Below are positions 18,111 through 25,711 of a DNA stretch of 33,514 bases, one piece after another (within the stretch, counting starts at the first letter, position 1; the number at the start of each line of letters is the position of its first letter). The position numbers and the translations under genes are program-made. The notes beneath the pieces were generated by a model. The model was not told the DNA's origin. It did no database searches and saw only the letters and a program-made list of their open reading frames with translations. This stretch comes from Blautia sp. (GTDB lineage Bacteria; Bacillota; Clostridia; Lachnospirales; Lachnospiraceae): the NCBI GenBank assembly GCA_022777285.1, contig JALFGN010000024.1, positions 1-33,514 on the forward strand, read 5' to 3'.

Positions 18111-19247
18111 ATGAAATGTGCGAACTGCGGTACAGAATTTCAGGATGGAAAATTGTTCTGCCCCGTATGCGGCGAAGAAGTTCAATGGGTACCTGAATAT
18201 AATACTGTTGAAACGATTATCCGTCAAAGAGAATTACAGGAAAAAGCTTTAAAAGAAAAGAAGAAAAAAGAGGAACAATTGCAGCGTGAAAAACAACGGC
18301 AGGAAATGGCCCGGAAAAAGAAAAAGCGGAAAAAGATCCTGTTTTCATGCTTTGTAAGTGCAGCTGCTGCCTTCTGTGCAATTGCCTGGTTTGCCATCTA
18401 TCAGACCCAGTATAATTCTTTTGATATCCAGATGGCTCAGGCAGAATCCGAATTCAGCAATAAGGATTACAAGCATGCTATGAAATACCTGGAGCGTGCA
18501 CTGGAGCTGCAGCCCAATAATGCAGAAGCCAATATTTTGCAGGCAAAGATTTATCTGGTCAATGGAGAAGAGGAGAAGGCACTTGCCACTTTGCTTGCAG
18601 CCATTGAAACTTCTCCTGACAGCGTCAGTGCTTATGGAGAACTGCTCCGTCTGTATGAAAAACAGGAAAATTATCCGGCAATCAAAGAACTGATGGACTC
18701 CTGCATCTATTCGAATATCAAAGAACGCTATGCTCCGTATATTTGTTCTCTGCCGGTAGTATCTCTGGACGGAGGTGTTTACGAAAAAAAACAAACCATT
18801 CACTTTACAGCAATGGAAAACGGAACCAGAATCTACTATACTCTGGATGGCACCATTCCTGATGAGAACAGTACGCTGTATAACGAAAATCTTGGGATTT
18901 CTCTGGACGAAGAAGGGGATTATATCCTGAAATACATTGCCTACAATGCAAAGGGAATTCCAAGTGATATCGGAACAGAAAGCTATACCATTGCGTTTAA
19001 AGAGCCCAATGCTCCGCGCATCACGCCTGCTTCCGGTCAATATGAATATGCAAGGACCATTCAGGTATTTGTCCCTTCCGAATGCACAGCCTATTATGCT
19101 TTTGATGAAACAGTCACAACAAACAGTACCAAATATACCGGACCGGTTCAGATGCCGAGCGGAGAACATATTTTTTCTGCTGTTTTAGTAGATGAGAACG
19201 GAAAGGTGAGCAGTCCCGCCAGTGCTACTTATGTATTATATGAATAG
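18111..19247 (+). CDS. Zinc-ribbon, TPR and chitobiase-C-like membrane protein of unknown function
   Basis: I do not recognise a named family for this 378-residue protein. It begins with a zinc ribbon (Cys3, Cys6, Cys17, Cys20) and a very basic coiled coil (~36-75) ending in a run of Lys/Arg. One membrane helix follows (~76-96). Outside are TPR-like helices (~105-200; YKHAMKYLERALELQPNNAEAN) and two repeats resembling chitobiase/hexosaminidase C-terminal beta domains (~207-295 and ~297-376; TRIYYTLDGTIPDENSTLY). The topology should be inside zinc ribbon, outside TPR and beta domains. It follows FtsK/SpoIIIE by 20 bases with AATGAGGT upstream, so the two are probably co-transcribed. A scaffold or wall-sensing role is a guess. 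Confidence 0.85.
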   Translation: MKCANCGTEFQDGKLFCPVCGEEVQWVPEYNTVETIIRQRELQEKALKEKKKKEEQLQREKQRQEMARKKKKRKKILFSCFVSAAAAFCAIAWFAIYQTQYNSFDIQMAQAESEFSNKDYKHAMKYLERALELQPNNAEANILQAKIYLVNGEEEKALATLLAAIETSPDSVSAYGELLRLYEKQENYPAIKELMDSCIYSNIKERYAPYICSLPVVSLDGGVYEKKQTIHFTAMENGTRIYYTLDGTIPDENSTLYNENLGISLDEEGDYILKYIAYNAKGIPSDIGTESYTIAFKEPNAPRITPASGQYEYARTIQVFVPSECTAYYAFDETVTTNSTKYTGPVQMPSGEHIFSAVLVDENGKVSSPASATYVLYE

Positions 19248-19307
19248 GCTGCAAAGATAAATGTTACAACACAATTCAAGAAAAGTGATATTTTTTTGAA
19301 AAGTCAA

Positions 19308-19336
19308 TTGAATTTTGGAAGATTTTGCATTATACT
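19308..19336 (+). promoter_or_regulatory. Promoter of nfnAB
   Basis: TTGAAT (19308-19313) and TATACT (19331-19336) are 17 bases apart. The leader of about 55 bases ends in GAGGAGG before nfnA. A small palindrome TCAATTGA (19304-19311) overlaps the -35. No Rex-type operator is visible. Confidence 0.7.
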
Positions 19337-19398
19337 GATTCTTAGCAATCATAGCAATAAATAATTTTCCCTCTAAGGGAGTTTGTGAGGAGGACAAT

Positions 19399-20286
19399 AT
19401 GTACAAGATACTGAAAGCAGAAAAGCTGAATGAGGTCGTATACCTCATGGTAGTGGAAGCACCTCGTGTTGCACAGCATTGTGAACCAGGTCAGTTCATC
19501 ATTGTAAAAAAAGATGACGCAGGTGAAAGAATTCCGCTTACCATCTGCGATTATGACAGAGAAGCAGGAACCATTACCATCGTGTTCCAGCCAATTGGTG
19601 CTTCTACTGAAAAATTCGCTGCAATGAAAGAAGGAGATGCCTTCGAAGATTTTGTAGGTCCGTTAGGATGTCCGTCAGAATTTGTAAACGAAGATATAGA
19701 AGAACTGAAAAAAGAAAAAATTCTGTTTGTTGCTGGTGGTGTTGGTACTGCACCTGTCTATCCACAGGTAAAATGGCTTCATGAACATGGCATTGATGCA
19801 GATGTTATCGTAGGTGCAAAAACAAAAGATCTGATCATTCTTGAAAAAGAAATGGAAGCAGTTGCAGGAAACTTATATATTACAACCGATGATGGTTCTT
19901 ACGGACGTCACGGTATGGTTACAAAAGTGATCGAAGACCTGGTTGCAGAAGGAAAAACCTACACAAGATGTGTTGCCATTGGTCCTATGATCATGATGAA
20001 ATTCTGTTGTCTTACAACAAAGAAACTGAACATTCCTACCATCGTATCCATGAATCCGATCATGGTTGACGGTACTGGTATGTGTGGTGCATGCCGTGTC
20101 ATCGTAGGCGATGAAGTAAAATTCGCATGTGTAGACGGTCCGGAATTCGACGGACATCTGATCGACTGGAATCTTGCTATGCAGAGACAGCAGATGTACA
20201 AGACAGAAGAAGGCCGTGCTTTATTAAAACTCCGTGAAGGTGATACTCACCATGGCGGATGCGGAAACTGTGGAGGTGACGAATAA
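19399..20286 (+). CDS. nfnA: NADH-dependent ferredoxin:NADP+ oxidoreductase, subunit A
   Basis: This 295-residue flavoprotein resembles the electron-transfer subunit of dihydroorotate dehydrogenase. An FAD domain (~1-95; RIPLTICDYD) and an NAD domain (~108-200; LFVAGGVGTAPVYPQVKWL) precede the [2Fe-2S] site in DGTGMCGACRV and FACVDGPEF. NfnA binds NADH and passes electrons to NfnB. The C-terminus carries an extra HHGGCGNCGGDE tail. GAGGAGG lies five bases before ATG, and its stop overlaps the next start (TAATG), giving translational coupling. The adjacent partner makes NfnA more likely than a sulfide dehydrogenase or PyrK. Confidence 0.92.
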   Translation: MYKILKAEKLNEVVYLMVVEAPRVAQHCEPGQFIIVKKDDAGERIPLTICDYDREAGTITIVFQPIGASTEKFAAMKEGDAFEDFVGPLGCPSEFVNEDIEELKKEKILFVAGGVGTAPVYPQVKWLHEHGIDADVIVGAKTKDLIILEKEMEAVAGNLYITTDDGSYGRHGMVTKVIEDLVAEGKTYTRCVAIGPMIMMKFCCLTTKKLNIPTIVSMNPIMVDGTGMCGACRVIVGDEVKFACVDGPEFDGHLIDWNLAMQRQQMYKTEEGRALLKLREGDTHHGGCGNCGGDE

Positions 20287-21680
20287 TGGGTGACGTATTA
20301 AAGAAAGTACCGGTCAGAGAACAGGATGCAAAAGTCAGAGCAACCAATTTTGAAGAAGTATGTTTAGGATACAACAAAGAAGAAGCAGTCGAAGAAGCAA
20401 ATCGCTGCCTTACCTGTAAAAATGCAAAATGTGTCAAAGGATGTCCGGTAAATATTGATATTCCCGGATTCATCAAAGAAGTAAAAGAGGGAAATTTTGC
20501 AGAAGCTTACAAAGTAATCGGAAAATCCAGTTCTCTTCCGGCTGTCTGCGGACGTGTATGTCCTCAGGAAAGCCAGTGTGAAGGTCAGTGTATCCGTGGA
20601 ATCAAAGGAGAAGCGGTTTCCATCGGTAAACTGGAACGTTTCGTTGCTGACTGGGCAAAAGAAAACGGAATCAAACCGGAAGTTGCCGCTGAGAAAAACG
20701 GCCATAAGATTGCGGTTATCGGTTCCGGCCCGGCAGGACTTACCTGTGCAGGCGATTTGGCAAAACTGGGTTATGACGTAACCATCTTTGAAGCATTGCA
20801 TCAGCCAGGCGGCGTTCTTGTATATGGTATTCCGGAATTCCGTCTTCCAAAAGATAAAGTTGTAAAAGAAGAAATTGAAAACGTAAAATCTCTGGGTGTT
20901 AAAATCGAAACAAACGTAATCATTGGTAAATCCACAACCATCGATGAGCTTCTGGAAAAAGAAGGATTCGAAGCAGTCTTTATTGGTTCCGGTGCAGGTC
21001 TTCCAATGTTCATGGGAATCCCTGGTGAAGTAAGCAACGGTGTATTCTCCGCAAATGAATATCTGACAAGAAGCAATCTGATGAAAGCATTCCGTGAAGA
21101 TCACGATACCCCGATCAAAACAGGCAAAAAAGTTGCAGTAATCGGTGGTGGTAACGTAGCAATGGATGCTGCAAGAACTGCACTTCGTCTTGGTGCGGAA
21201 GTTCACATCGTATACAGAAGAAGTGAATCCGAACTTCCTGCGCGAGTAGAAGAAGTACATCACGCAAAAGAAGAAGGCGTGATCTTTGATCTGCTTACAA
21301 ATCCGGTTGAAATCCTTGCAGATGAAAACGGATGGGTAAAAGGTATGAAGTGTGTCCGCATGGAACTGGGTGAACCAGACGCTTCCGGAAGAAGACGTCC
21401 GGTAGTCATTCCGGATTCTGAATTTATTCTGGATGTAGATACCGTGATCATGTCTCTTGGTACCTCTCCGAACCCGCTGATTTCCTCAACCACCATTGGT
21501 TTGGATACCAACAAGAGAAAATGTATCGTAGCCGATGAAGAAACAGGAAAGACAACAAAAGAAGCTGTTTATGCCGGTGGAGATGCGGTTACCGGTGCAG
21601 CAACCGTTATCCTTGCAATGGGTGCAGGAAAAGCTGCTGCAAAAGGAATTGATGAATTCATTAAAGGCAAAGCAGAATAA
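20286..21680 (+). CDS. nfnB: NADH-dependent ferredoxin:NADP+ oxidoreductase, subunit B
   Basis: This 464-residue subunit resembles the small subunit of glutamate synthase. N-terminal cysteines (CLTCKNAKCVKGCPVNIDIP and CGRVCPQESQCEGQC) bind two [4Fe-4S] clusters. The FAD site is VIGSGPAGLTCAGDLA (~139) and the NADPH site VIGGGNVAMDAARTALRLG (~284). NfnB bifurcates electrons: two NADPH reduce one ferredoxin and one NAD+, or the reverse. Databases often name it NADPH-dependent glutamate synthase; the coupled nfnA gene and the lack of a large glutamate synthase subunit favour Nfn. In the window it complements the NADPH made by isocitrate dehydrogenase. A terminator follows. Confidence 0.92.
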   Translation: MGDVLKKVPVREQDAKVRATNFEEVCLGYNKEEAVEEANRCLTCKNAKCVKGCPVNIDIPGFIKEVKEGNFAEAYKVIGKSSSLPAVCGRVCPQESQCEGQCIRGIKGEAVSIGKLERFVADWAKENGIKPEVAAEKNGHKIAVIGSGPAGLTCAGDLAKLGYDVTIFEALHQPGGVLVYGIPEFRLPKDKVVKEEIENVKSLGVKIETNVIIGKSTTIDELLEKEGFEAVFIGSGAGLPMFMGIPGEVSNGVFSANEYLTRSNLMKAFREDHDTPIKTGKKVAVIGGGNVAMDAARTALRLGAEVHIVYRRSESELPARVEEVHHAKEEGVIFDLLTNPVEILADENGWVKGMKCVRMELGEPDASGRRRPVVIPDSEFILDVDTVIMSLGTSPNPLISSTTIGLDTNKRKCIVADEETGKTTKEAVYAGGDAVTGAATVILAMGAGKAAAKGIDEFIKGKAE

Positions 21681-21735
21681 TCAATTGAATCAAGCGAAAC
21701 AGTGATTGTCCGAAAATGGACAGTTCCAAATGGGG

Positions 21736-21775
21736 AAGGTTGTGACTCATATGGGGTTACAGCCTTTTCTGTATT
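21736..21775 (+). terminator. Intrinsic terminator after nfnB
   Basis: A 10-bp stem with two G-U pairs (21736-21745 with 21757-21766) has an 11-base loop and is followed by a T-rich stretch. A smaller hairpin TGTCC/GGACA lies just upstream (around 21707-21722). Confidence 0.65.
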
Positions 21776-21797
21776 TTGCATGGAATAAGGAGGAGCA

Positions 21798-22646
21798 ATG
21801 AAAATTACGGTATTAATCGAAAATCAGCCGTCTGGCAATCTTTGCGCAGAACATGGACTTTCTCTTGCCATCGAATATAGAAAGAAACACTATCTTCTGG
21901 ATACCGGAGCCTCAGATGCATTTACAAAAAATGCAGAAAAACTTGGCATTTCTCTTTCCGAAATAGACAGTGCCTTTCTTTCTCATGGACATTATGATCA
22001 TTCCGGTGGTTATGAAGCTTTTTTTGCACAAAATCAAAAAGCAAAGGTTTACGCAAAAGAAGAGATTCAGGAAGCCTGTTATTCCGGCTCTGATTCTTCC
22101 AGAAACTATATTGGAATTCCGGAAGAGCTTCTGGAACACTATCGAGATCGTTTTATACTGATAAAAGAAGATTGCGAAATCGAACCAGGCATCTGGCTTA
22201 TTTCACATAAATCCAAAGATGGCTCAAAAAGAGGCATCCGCGCGCACATGTATCGGAAAAAAAATGAGCGATTCTTTCCCGATGACTTTGCCCATGAACA
22301 AAGCCTGGTTTTCGAAACAGCCAAGGGCCTGGTTCTTTTAAACAGTTGTTCGCACGGGGGAATTGAATCCATTGTAACGGAGGTAAATCAGGCGCTTTCT
22401 CCCAAAAAAGTATTTGCCGTTCTGGGAGGTTTTCACCTGAAGGGTGCTTCGGGTCTTGATTCTCTTGGTGTACCGAAAGAAGAAGTGGAACAAATGGGGC
22501 CTTCCCTTCTTTCTATGGGAGTGGAAGAGATTTATACGGGACATTGCACCGGATTTGCAGCCTATGAGATTCTAAAAACATCCTGCGGCAGCCATCTCCA
22601 TGATCTCAAAACAGGAACCGTCATTACATTTGCAGAGAAAGGATAA
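21798..22646 (+). CDS. MBL-fold metallo-hydrolase (COG1237-like)
   Basis: This 282-residue protein has the metallo-beta-lactamase fold. LLDTGAS and the metal motif [11 protein letters not shown] (~56-66) are clear, as are later metal ligands in [17 protein letters not shown] and YTGHCTG. The pattern fits the COG1237 group, some members of which are annotated as dihydropterin/ribofuranosylaminobenzene phosphate synthase; that name comes from an archaeal protein and should not be carried over. The start has AAGGAGGAG five bases upstream. It is eight bases before rlmH and probably in its operon. Substrate unknown. Confidence 0.88.
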   Translation: MKITVLIENQPSGNLCAEHGLSLAIEYRKKHYLLDTGASDAFTKNAEKLGISLSEIDSAFLSHGHYDHSGGYEAFFAQNQKAKVYAKEEIQEACYSGSDSSRNYIGIPEELLEHYRDRFILIKEDCEIEPGIWLISHKSKDGSKRGIRAHMYRKKNERFFPDDFAHEQSLVFETAKGLVLLNSCSHGGIESIVTEVNQALSPKKVFAVLGGFHLKGASGLDSLGVPKEEVEQMGPSLLSMGVEEIYTGHCTGFAAYEILKTSCGSHLHDLKTGTVITFAEKG

Positions 22647-22653
22647 ACGGATT

Positions 22654-23133
22654 ATGAAAGTGACGCTGATCACCGTTGGAAAAATCAAAGAAAAATATCT
22701 GAAAGATGCCATTGCAGAATACAGCAAACGATTAAGTAAATACTGCAAACTGGAAATTCTGGAAGTAGCAGACGAAAAAACACCGGATTGTGCCAGCCCA
22801 GCCGTGGAAGAACAGATCCGTCAAAAAGAAGGCGAACGGATTCTGAAACTAGTAAAAGACGATGCCTATGTCATCACGCTGGAAATTGGAGGTAACCTGT
22901 TAGATTCTGTAGCATTCTCGCAAAAAATTGAAACGCTTGGCATCCAGGGAAGCAGCCATATTACTTTTATTATCGGTGGTTCCATCGGGCTTGGAAAAGA
23001 AGTGCTGCAAAGATCAAATTTTGCCCTGAGTTTCTCAAAAATGACGTTTCCTCATCAACTCATGCGGGTGATTCTTCTGGAGCAGATTTACCGCGGATAC
23101 CGGATTATGGCAGGAGAACCTTATCATAAATAA
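22654..23133 (+). CDS. rlmH: 23S rRNA (pseudouridine-1915-N3)-methyltransferase
   Basis: RlmH methylates pseudouridine 1915 in helix 69 of 23S rRNA. The 159-residue SPOUT protein has the usual start [20 protein letters not shown], the SAM-binding knot [10 protein letters not shown] and [25 protein letters not shown], and the C-terminal GEPYHK. Length equals the family standard. I use ATG 22654; longer in-frame versions would run into the upstream gene. It is followed 16 bases later by an rsmH-like gene. Confidence 0.97.
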   Translation: MKVTLITVGKIKEKYLKDAIAEYSKRLSKYCKLEILEVADEKTPDCASPAVEEQIRQKEGERILKLVKDDAYVITLEIGGNLLDSVAFSQKIETLGIQGSSHITFIIGGSIGLGKEVLQRSNFALSFSKMTFPHQLMRVILLEQIYRGYRIMAGEPYHK

Positions 23134-23149
23134 AGAAAAGGAGAAAAAA

Positions 23150-24199
23150 ATGGAACAGCAGGAACAGAAACATCAGCGAAGAGTGCGTTATAAAGGAACC
23201 CATCCAAGAACCTTTCAGGAAAAATATAAAGAACATCAGCCGGAAAAATATGCCGATACCATTGAAAAAGTCATTCGTAAAGGCGGTACCCCTGCTGGCA
23301 TGCATATTTCTATCTGTGTCCGGGAAATCCTGGATTTCCTTCAGATTCAGCCGGGACAAAAAGGCCTGGATGCTACCCTCGGGTACGGCGGCCATACTTC
23401 CAAAATGCTGGAATGCCTCAAAGGAGAAGGCCATCTCTACGCACTGGATGTAGACCCGATTGAAATCCAAAAAACAAAAAAACGTCTGGAGGATATGGGA
23501 TACGGTCCCCAGATTCTTACTATCCGACAGTTAAATTTTGCAGATGTAGAGCAACTGCTCCCGGAATCCGGAACCTTTGATTTTGCATTGGCCGATCTGG
23601 GTGTGTCCTCTATGCAGATTGACAATCCAGAACGTGGTTTTACTTATAAATTTGAAGGTCCTCTGGACCTGCGTCTGAATCCGGAAAAAGGGATTTCTGC
23701 TGCCGAACGTCTGAAGCATATTTCTCAGCCGGAACTGGAAGGCATGCTTTTGGAAAATTCCGATGAGCCCTATGCGGCCGAAATTTCCAGAACCATCACT
23801 TCCATGATCCGTAAAGGACATCCCATTGAAACGACCACCCAGCTAAGAGATGCCATTGAAAAAGCCCTTGTACGAGTACCGGAAAAAGGAAGAAAAGAAG
23901 CAGTAAAAAAATCCTGTGCAAGAACCTTCCAGGCTTTGCGTATTGACGTAAACAATGAATTCGAAGTATTGGAAGCATTCCTGGAAAAACTTCCTCAGGT
24001 TATGCAAAGCGGCGGCCGCATTGCGATTCTGACATTCCATTCCGGAGAAGACCGGCTGGTAAAAAAATCGTTCCAACGTCTTTACAGAGAAGGGATTTAT
24101 CGGGAAATCGCCAAAGATGTGATCCGTCCTTCCGCAGAAGAATGCATCCGAAACAGCCGTGCCCGTTCTACAAAAATGCGCTGGGCGATTAAAGCATAA
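23150..24199 (+). CDS. RsmH/MraW-like rRNA methyltransferase paralogue
   Basis: This 349-residue protein belongs to the RsmH family, which methylates N4 of C1402 in 16S rRNA. Family motifs are visible: GLDATLGYGGHTSKML (SAM site, ~76), LADLGVSSMQIDNPERGFTY, ARTFQALRIDVNNE, GGRIAILTFHSGEDRLVK and NSRARSTKMRWA. It differs from standard RsmH by a basic N-terminal extension of about 45 residues, HISICVREIL in place of HxPVML, and FHSGEDR in place of FHSLEDR. It is not in a cell-division (mraZ-ftsL) cluster but beside rlmH. It is probably a second paralogue whose target may differ. AAAAGGAG lies seven bases before the start. Confidence 0.85.
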   Translation: MEQQEQKHQRRVRYKGTHPRTFQEKYKEHQPEKYADTIEKVIRKGGTPAGMHISICVREILDFLQIQPGQKGLDATLGYGGHTSKMLECLKGEGHLYALDVDPIEIQKTKKRLEDMGYGPQILTIRQLNFADVEQLLPESGTFDFALADLGVSSMQIDNPERGFTYKFEGPLDLRLNPEKGISAAERLKHISQPELEGMLLENSDEPYAAEISRTITSMIRKGHPIETTTQLRDAIEKALVRVPEKGRKEAVKKSCARTFQALRIDVNNEFEVLEAFLEKLPQVMQSGGRIAILTFHSGEDRLVKKSFQRLYREGIYREIAKDVIRPSAEECIRNSRARSTKMRWAIKA

Positions 24200-24225
24200 A
24201 TAAAAAGAATTTTTTTATTTTCTAC

Positions 24226-24254
24226 AAGACATCTGGAAAAATTTGTTGTATAAT
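24226..24254 (+). promoter_or_regulatory. Promoter of mscL
   Basis: AAGACA (24226-24231) and a perfect TATAAT (24249-24254) are 17 bases apart. The -10 covers an in-frame ATG at 24253, which shows that this ATG is not the start of translation. The leader is about 20 bases. Confidence 0.7.
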
Positions 24255-24282
24255 GAAAAAAAAGAAAAGGGGAACCGAATCC

Positions 24283-24711
24283 ATGAAAGAATTCATAAAA
24301 GAATTTAAAGCATTTATCAGTCGCGGCAATGTGATGGATATGGCAGTCGGTATCATTATCGGCGGTGCTTTTACCAGCATTGTCTCTTCCCTGGTAGAAG
24401 ATATCATCAATCCGATTCTTGGTCTCTTCGGAGGTATGAACTTCGATCAGCTGCACTGGAATATTCTCGGAGAAGTGACATTAAATTACGGAAAATTCCT
24501 GACTGCTGTCATCAATTTCCTGATCATGGCACTGATTATTTTTATTATGATGAAAATCATGAACCGTGCGGCAGCCAAACTGGGACCAAAACAGGAAGAA
24601 AAAGCGCCGACGACCAAAACCTGTCCTTACTGCAAAAGTGAAATCAGCCTGGAAGCCGTAAGATGTCCGCATTGTACTTCCATACTGGACGAAACCGTTG
24701 AAATAAAATAA
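24283..24711 (+). CDS. mscL: Large-conductance mechanosensitive channel with C-terminal zinc ribbon
   Basis: MscL opens under membrane tension to release solutes on sudden dilution. The 142-residue protein has the N-terminal amphipathic helix (EFIKEFKAFISRGNVMDMAVG), TM1 (~18-42; IIIGGAFTSIVSSLVEDIINP), a short periplasmic loop and TM2 (~72-95; FLTAVINFLIMALIIFIMMKIM). After an E/K-rich linker, it ends in a zinc ribbon with Cys114, Cys117, Cys128 and Cys131, spaced C-x2-C-x10-C-x2-C. Classic MscL ends in a helical bundle instead. I chose ATG 24283, seven bases after AAAGGGG, because the upstream ATG lies in the -10 box. It is a single-gene unit between its own promoter and terminator. Confidence 0.95.
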   Translation: MKEFIKEFKAFISRGNVMDMAVGIIIGGAFTSIVSSLVEDIINPILGLFGGMNFDQLHWNILGEVTLNYGKFLTAVINFLIMALIIFIMMKIMNRAAAKLGPKQEEKAPTTKTCPYCKSEISLEAVRCPHCTSILDETVEIK

Positions 24712-24754
24712 AGAAAAAGGGATGCCTCTTTCTTACCTGGCATCCCTTTTTCTT
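24711..24754. terminator. Strong bidirectional terminator between mscL and the Cys-rich gene
   Basis: A perfect 16-bp stem (24711-24726 with 24739-24754) closes a 12-base loop. It has five A in one arm and five T in the other, so it serves both the plus-strand mscL and the minus-strand small gene. Confidence 0.9.
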
Positions 24755-24765
24755 GTCATTTTCAT

Positions 24766-24957
24766 TTACAGGTAATTTTGCTGACATTTCACACATTTGG
24801 AATCACGATTACAGTGGAAATTCAGAATAATATCATCCACTCTTGTACAGGTTGCCTTTTTGTACGTTACCGTATGTACGACATCACTGGCATCGGTCAG
24901 ACACTTCGTATGATACGTTTTTGTATATTCTTCGGCTTCGTTTGGTTCACGGTGCAT
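24766..24957 (-). CDS. Small cysteine-rich protein of unknown function
   Basis: I do not recognise a family for this 63-residue protein. It has five cysteines (19, 37, 49, 55, 58), the last three forming C-x5-C-x2-C, which could bind a metal. There is no signal peptide or membrane helix; the N-terminal half is charged. Three things make it a real gene: AGGAGG seven bases before ATG, a good promoter upstream on the minus strand (25003-25031) and a strong shared terminator just after the stop. It is divergent from a DUF2284 gene which is also Cys-rich. Metal binding or redox sensing is a guess. Confidence 0.75.
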   Translation of the reverse strand: MHREPNEAEEYTKTYHTKCLTDASDVVHTVTYKKATCTRVDDIILNFHCNRDSKCVKCQQNYL

Positions 24958-25002
24958 ACGTTTTCCTCCTGATTTCTTTTTTGCCTTACAGTTCCTTTGC
25001 TT

Positions 25003-25031
25003 ATTATAACGGACTGGAGGACAAAAGACAA
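25003..25031 (-). promoter_or_regulatory. Promoter of the small Cys-rich gene
   Basis: On the minus strand, TTGTCT (25026-25031) and a perfect TATAAT (25003-25008) are 17 bases apart. On the plus strand the same place offers TTGCCT (24981-24986) and TATAAC (25005-25010), spaced 18, for the DUF2284 gene. The two -10 boxes overlap, so the promoters should compete. Confidence 0.7.
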
Positions 25032-25041
25032 CAAAAGATCA

Positions 25042-25092
25042 CCTTTCCTGCACCCGGACGCCTGGAAAGGAAGCATTTGGATGCAGGAAAGG
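25042..25092 (+). other. Structured leader of the DUF2284 gene
   Basis: An 11-bp inverted repeat (CCTTTCCTGCA 25042-25052 with TGCAGGAAAGG 25082-25092) encloses 29 bases. CCTTTCC can instead pair with a second GGAAAGG at 25064-25070, so two exclusive hairpins are possible. The 3' arm includes the ribosome binding site of an eight-codon frame (25098-25124). I recognise no known riboswitch class. Confidence 0.5.
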
Positions 25093-25097
25093 ATAAA

Positions 25098-25124
25098 ATG
25101 GAAAAAGAAAGGAATTTACTATGA
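25098..25124 (+). other. Possible eight-codon leader peptide before the DUF2284 gene
   Basis: ATG 25098 opens a frame encoding MEKERNLL, with GGAAAGG five bases upstream. Its TGA overlaps the ATG of the DUF2284 gene (ATGA). This could couple translation of the two, but the short frame could also be chance, because the main gene has its own AAAGGA. Confidence 0.3.
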
Positions 25125-25657
25125 TCTCACATGAAAAACTGGAAGCATTTATCTGTCAGTATCCTGTCTATCAATATGCCTTCTTTAAACCGGAGGAGAT
25201 TGCATTTTCCTACCGTGTCCGTTGGATTTGTGAACAGGAATGTCAGCGTTTTGGAACGACCTGGGCCTGTCCTCCTGCAGTTGGGACGGTAGACGAATGC
25301 AAAAAACGGTGTCTGCAATACAAAGAATGTTTTCTTTTTTCTACCATTGCAGAAGTTTCCGATGTGATTAATTTTGAGGAAACGCTAAAAACCAGGCGTG
25401 CTCATGAGGAAATCACAGAAGCGATAGAACAGTTTATTAGAGAACAGGGTTCTGCATGTATGGCACTTTCCACAGAATCTTGTGATATTTGTCCGGAATG
25501 TGCCTATCCAAACGGACCTTGCCGTTTTCCCGAAAAGATGCATCCCTGTGTGGAAAGCCACGGAATTCTTGTGTGCGAGCTGGCAGAAAAATTTCATATG
25601 GAATTCACCTTAAGTCCCAATGAAATTCTCTGGTTTGGAATCCTGTTTATCGCATAA
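25121..25657 (+). CDS. DUF2284 family Cys-rich metal-binding protein
   Basis: This 178-residue protein fits DUF2284 (COG5423, predicted metal-binding). Cysteines cluster in two groups: CEQECQRFGTTWACPPAVGT with CKKRCLQYKEC (~37-70), and CDICPECAYPNGPCRFPEKMHPC (residues ~120-142, written here in family-typical spacing). The ACPP and CRFP motifs are typical of the family. There is no signal peptide. AAAGGA lies seven bases before ATG. It has a structured leader and is divergent from a small Cys-rich gene; the two may share a metal or redox signal. Biochemical function is unknown for the family; iron-sulfur binding is plausible. Confidence 0.88.
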   Translation: MISHEKLEAFICQYPVYQYAFFKPEEIAFSYRVRWICEQECQRFGTTWACPPAVGTVDECKKRCLQYKECFLFSTIAEVSDVINFEETLKTRRAHEEITEAIEQFIREQGSACMALSTESCDICPECAYPNGPCRFPEKMHPCVESHGILVCELAEKFHMEFTLSPNEILWFGILFIA

Positions 25658-25711
25658 AAAGAATGCTTTGGCATATGCATAGTAATGAGAAATTGCACCG
25701 GAGGGGTTTTC

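Noticed and set aside
19272..19314. Inverted repeats AATTCAA/TTGAATT upstream of nfnA as an operator
   Set aside because: The arms are short, A/T-rich and far apart, and similar words appear elsewhere by chance.
21798..22646. Calling the MBL-fold protein a dihydropterin/ribofuranosylaminobenzene phosphate synthase
   Set aside because: That database name derives from archaeal methanopterin synthesis, and nothing in the neighbourhood supports it.
24190..24225. Terminator after the rsmH-like gene
   Set aside because: The possible stem is entirely A/T and too weak to be convincing, although it precedes a clear mscL promoter.
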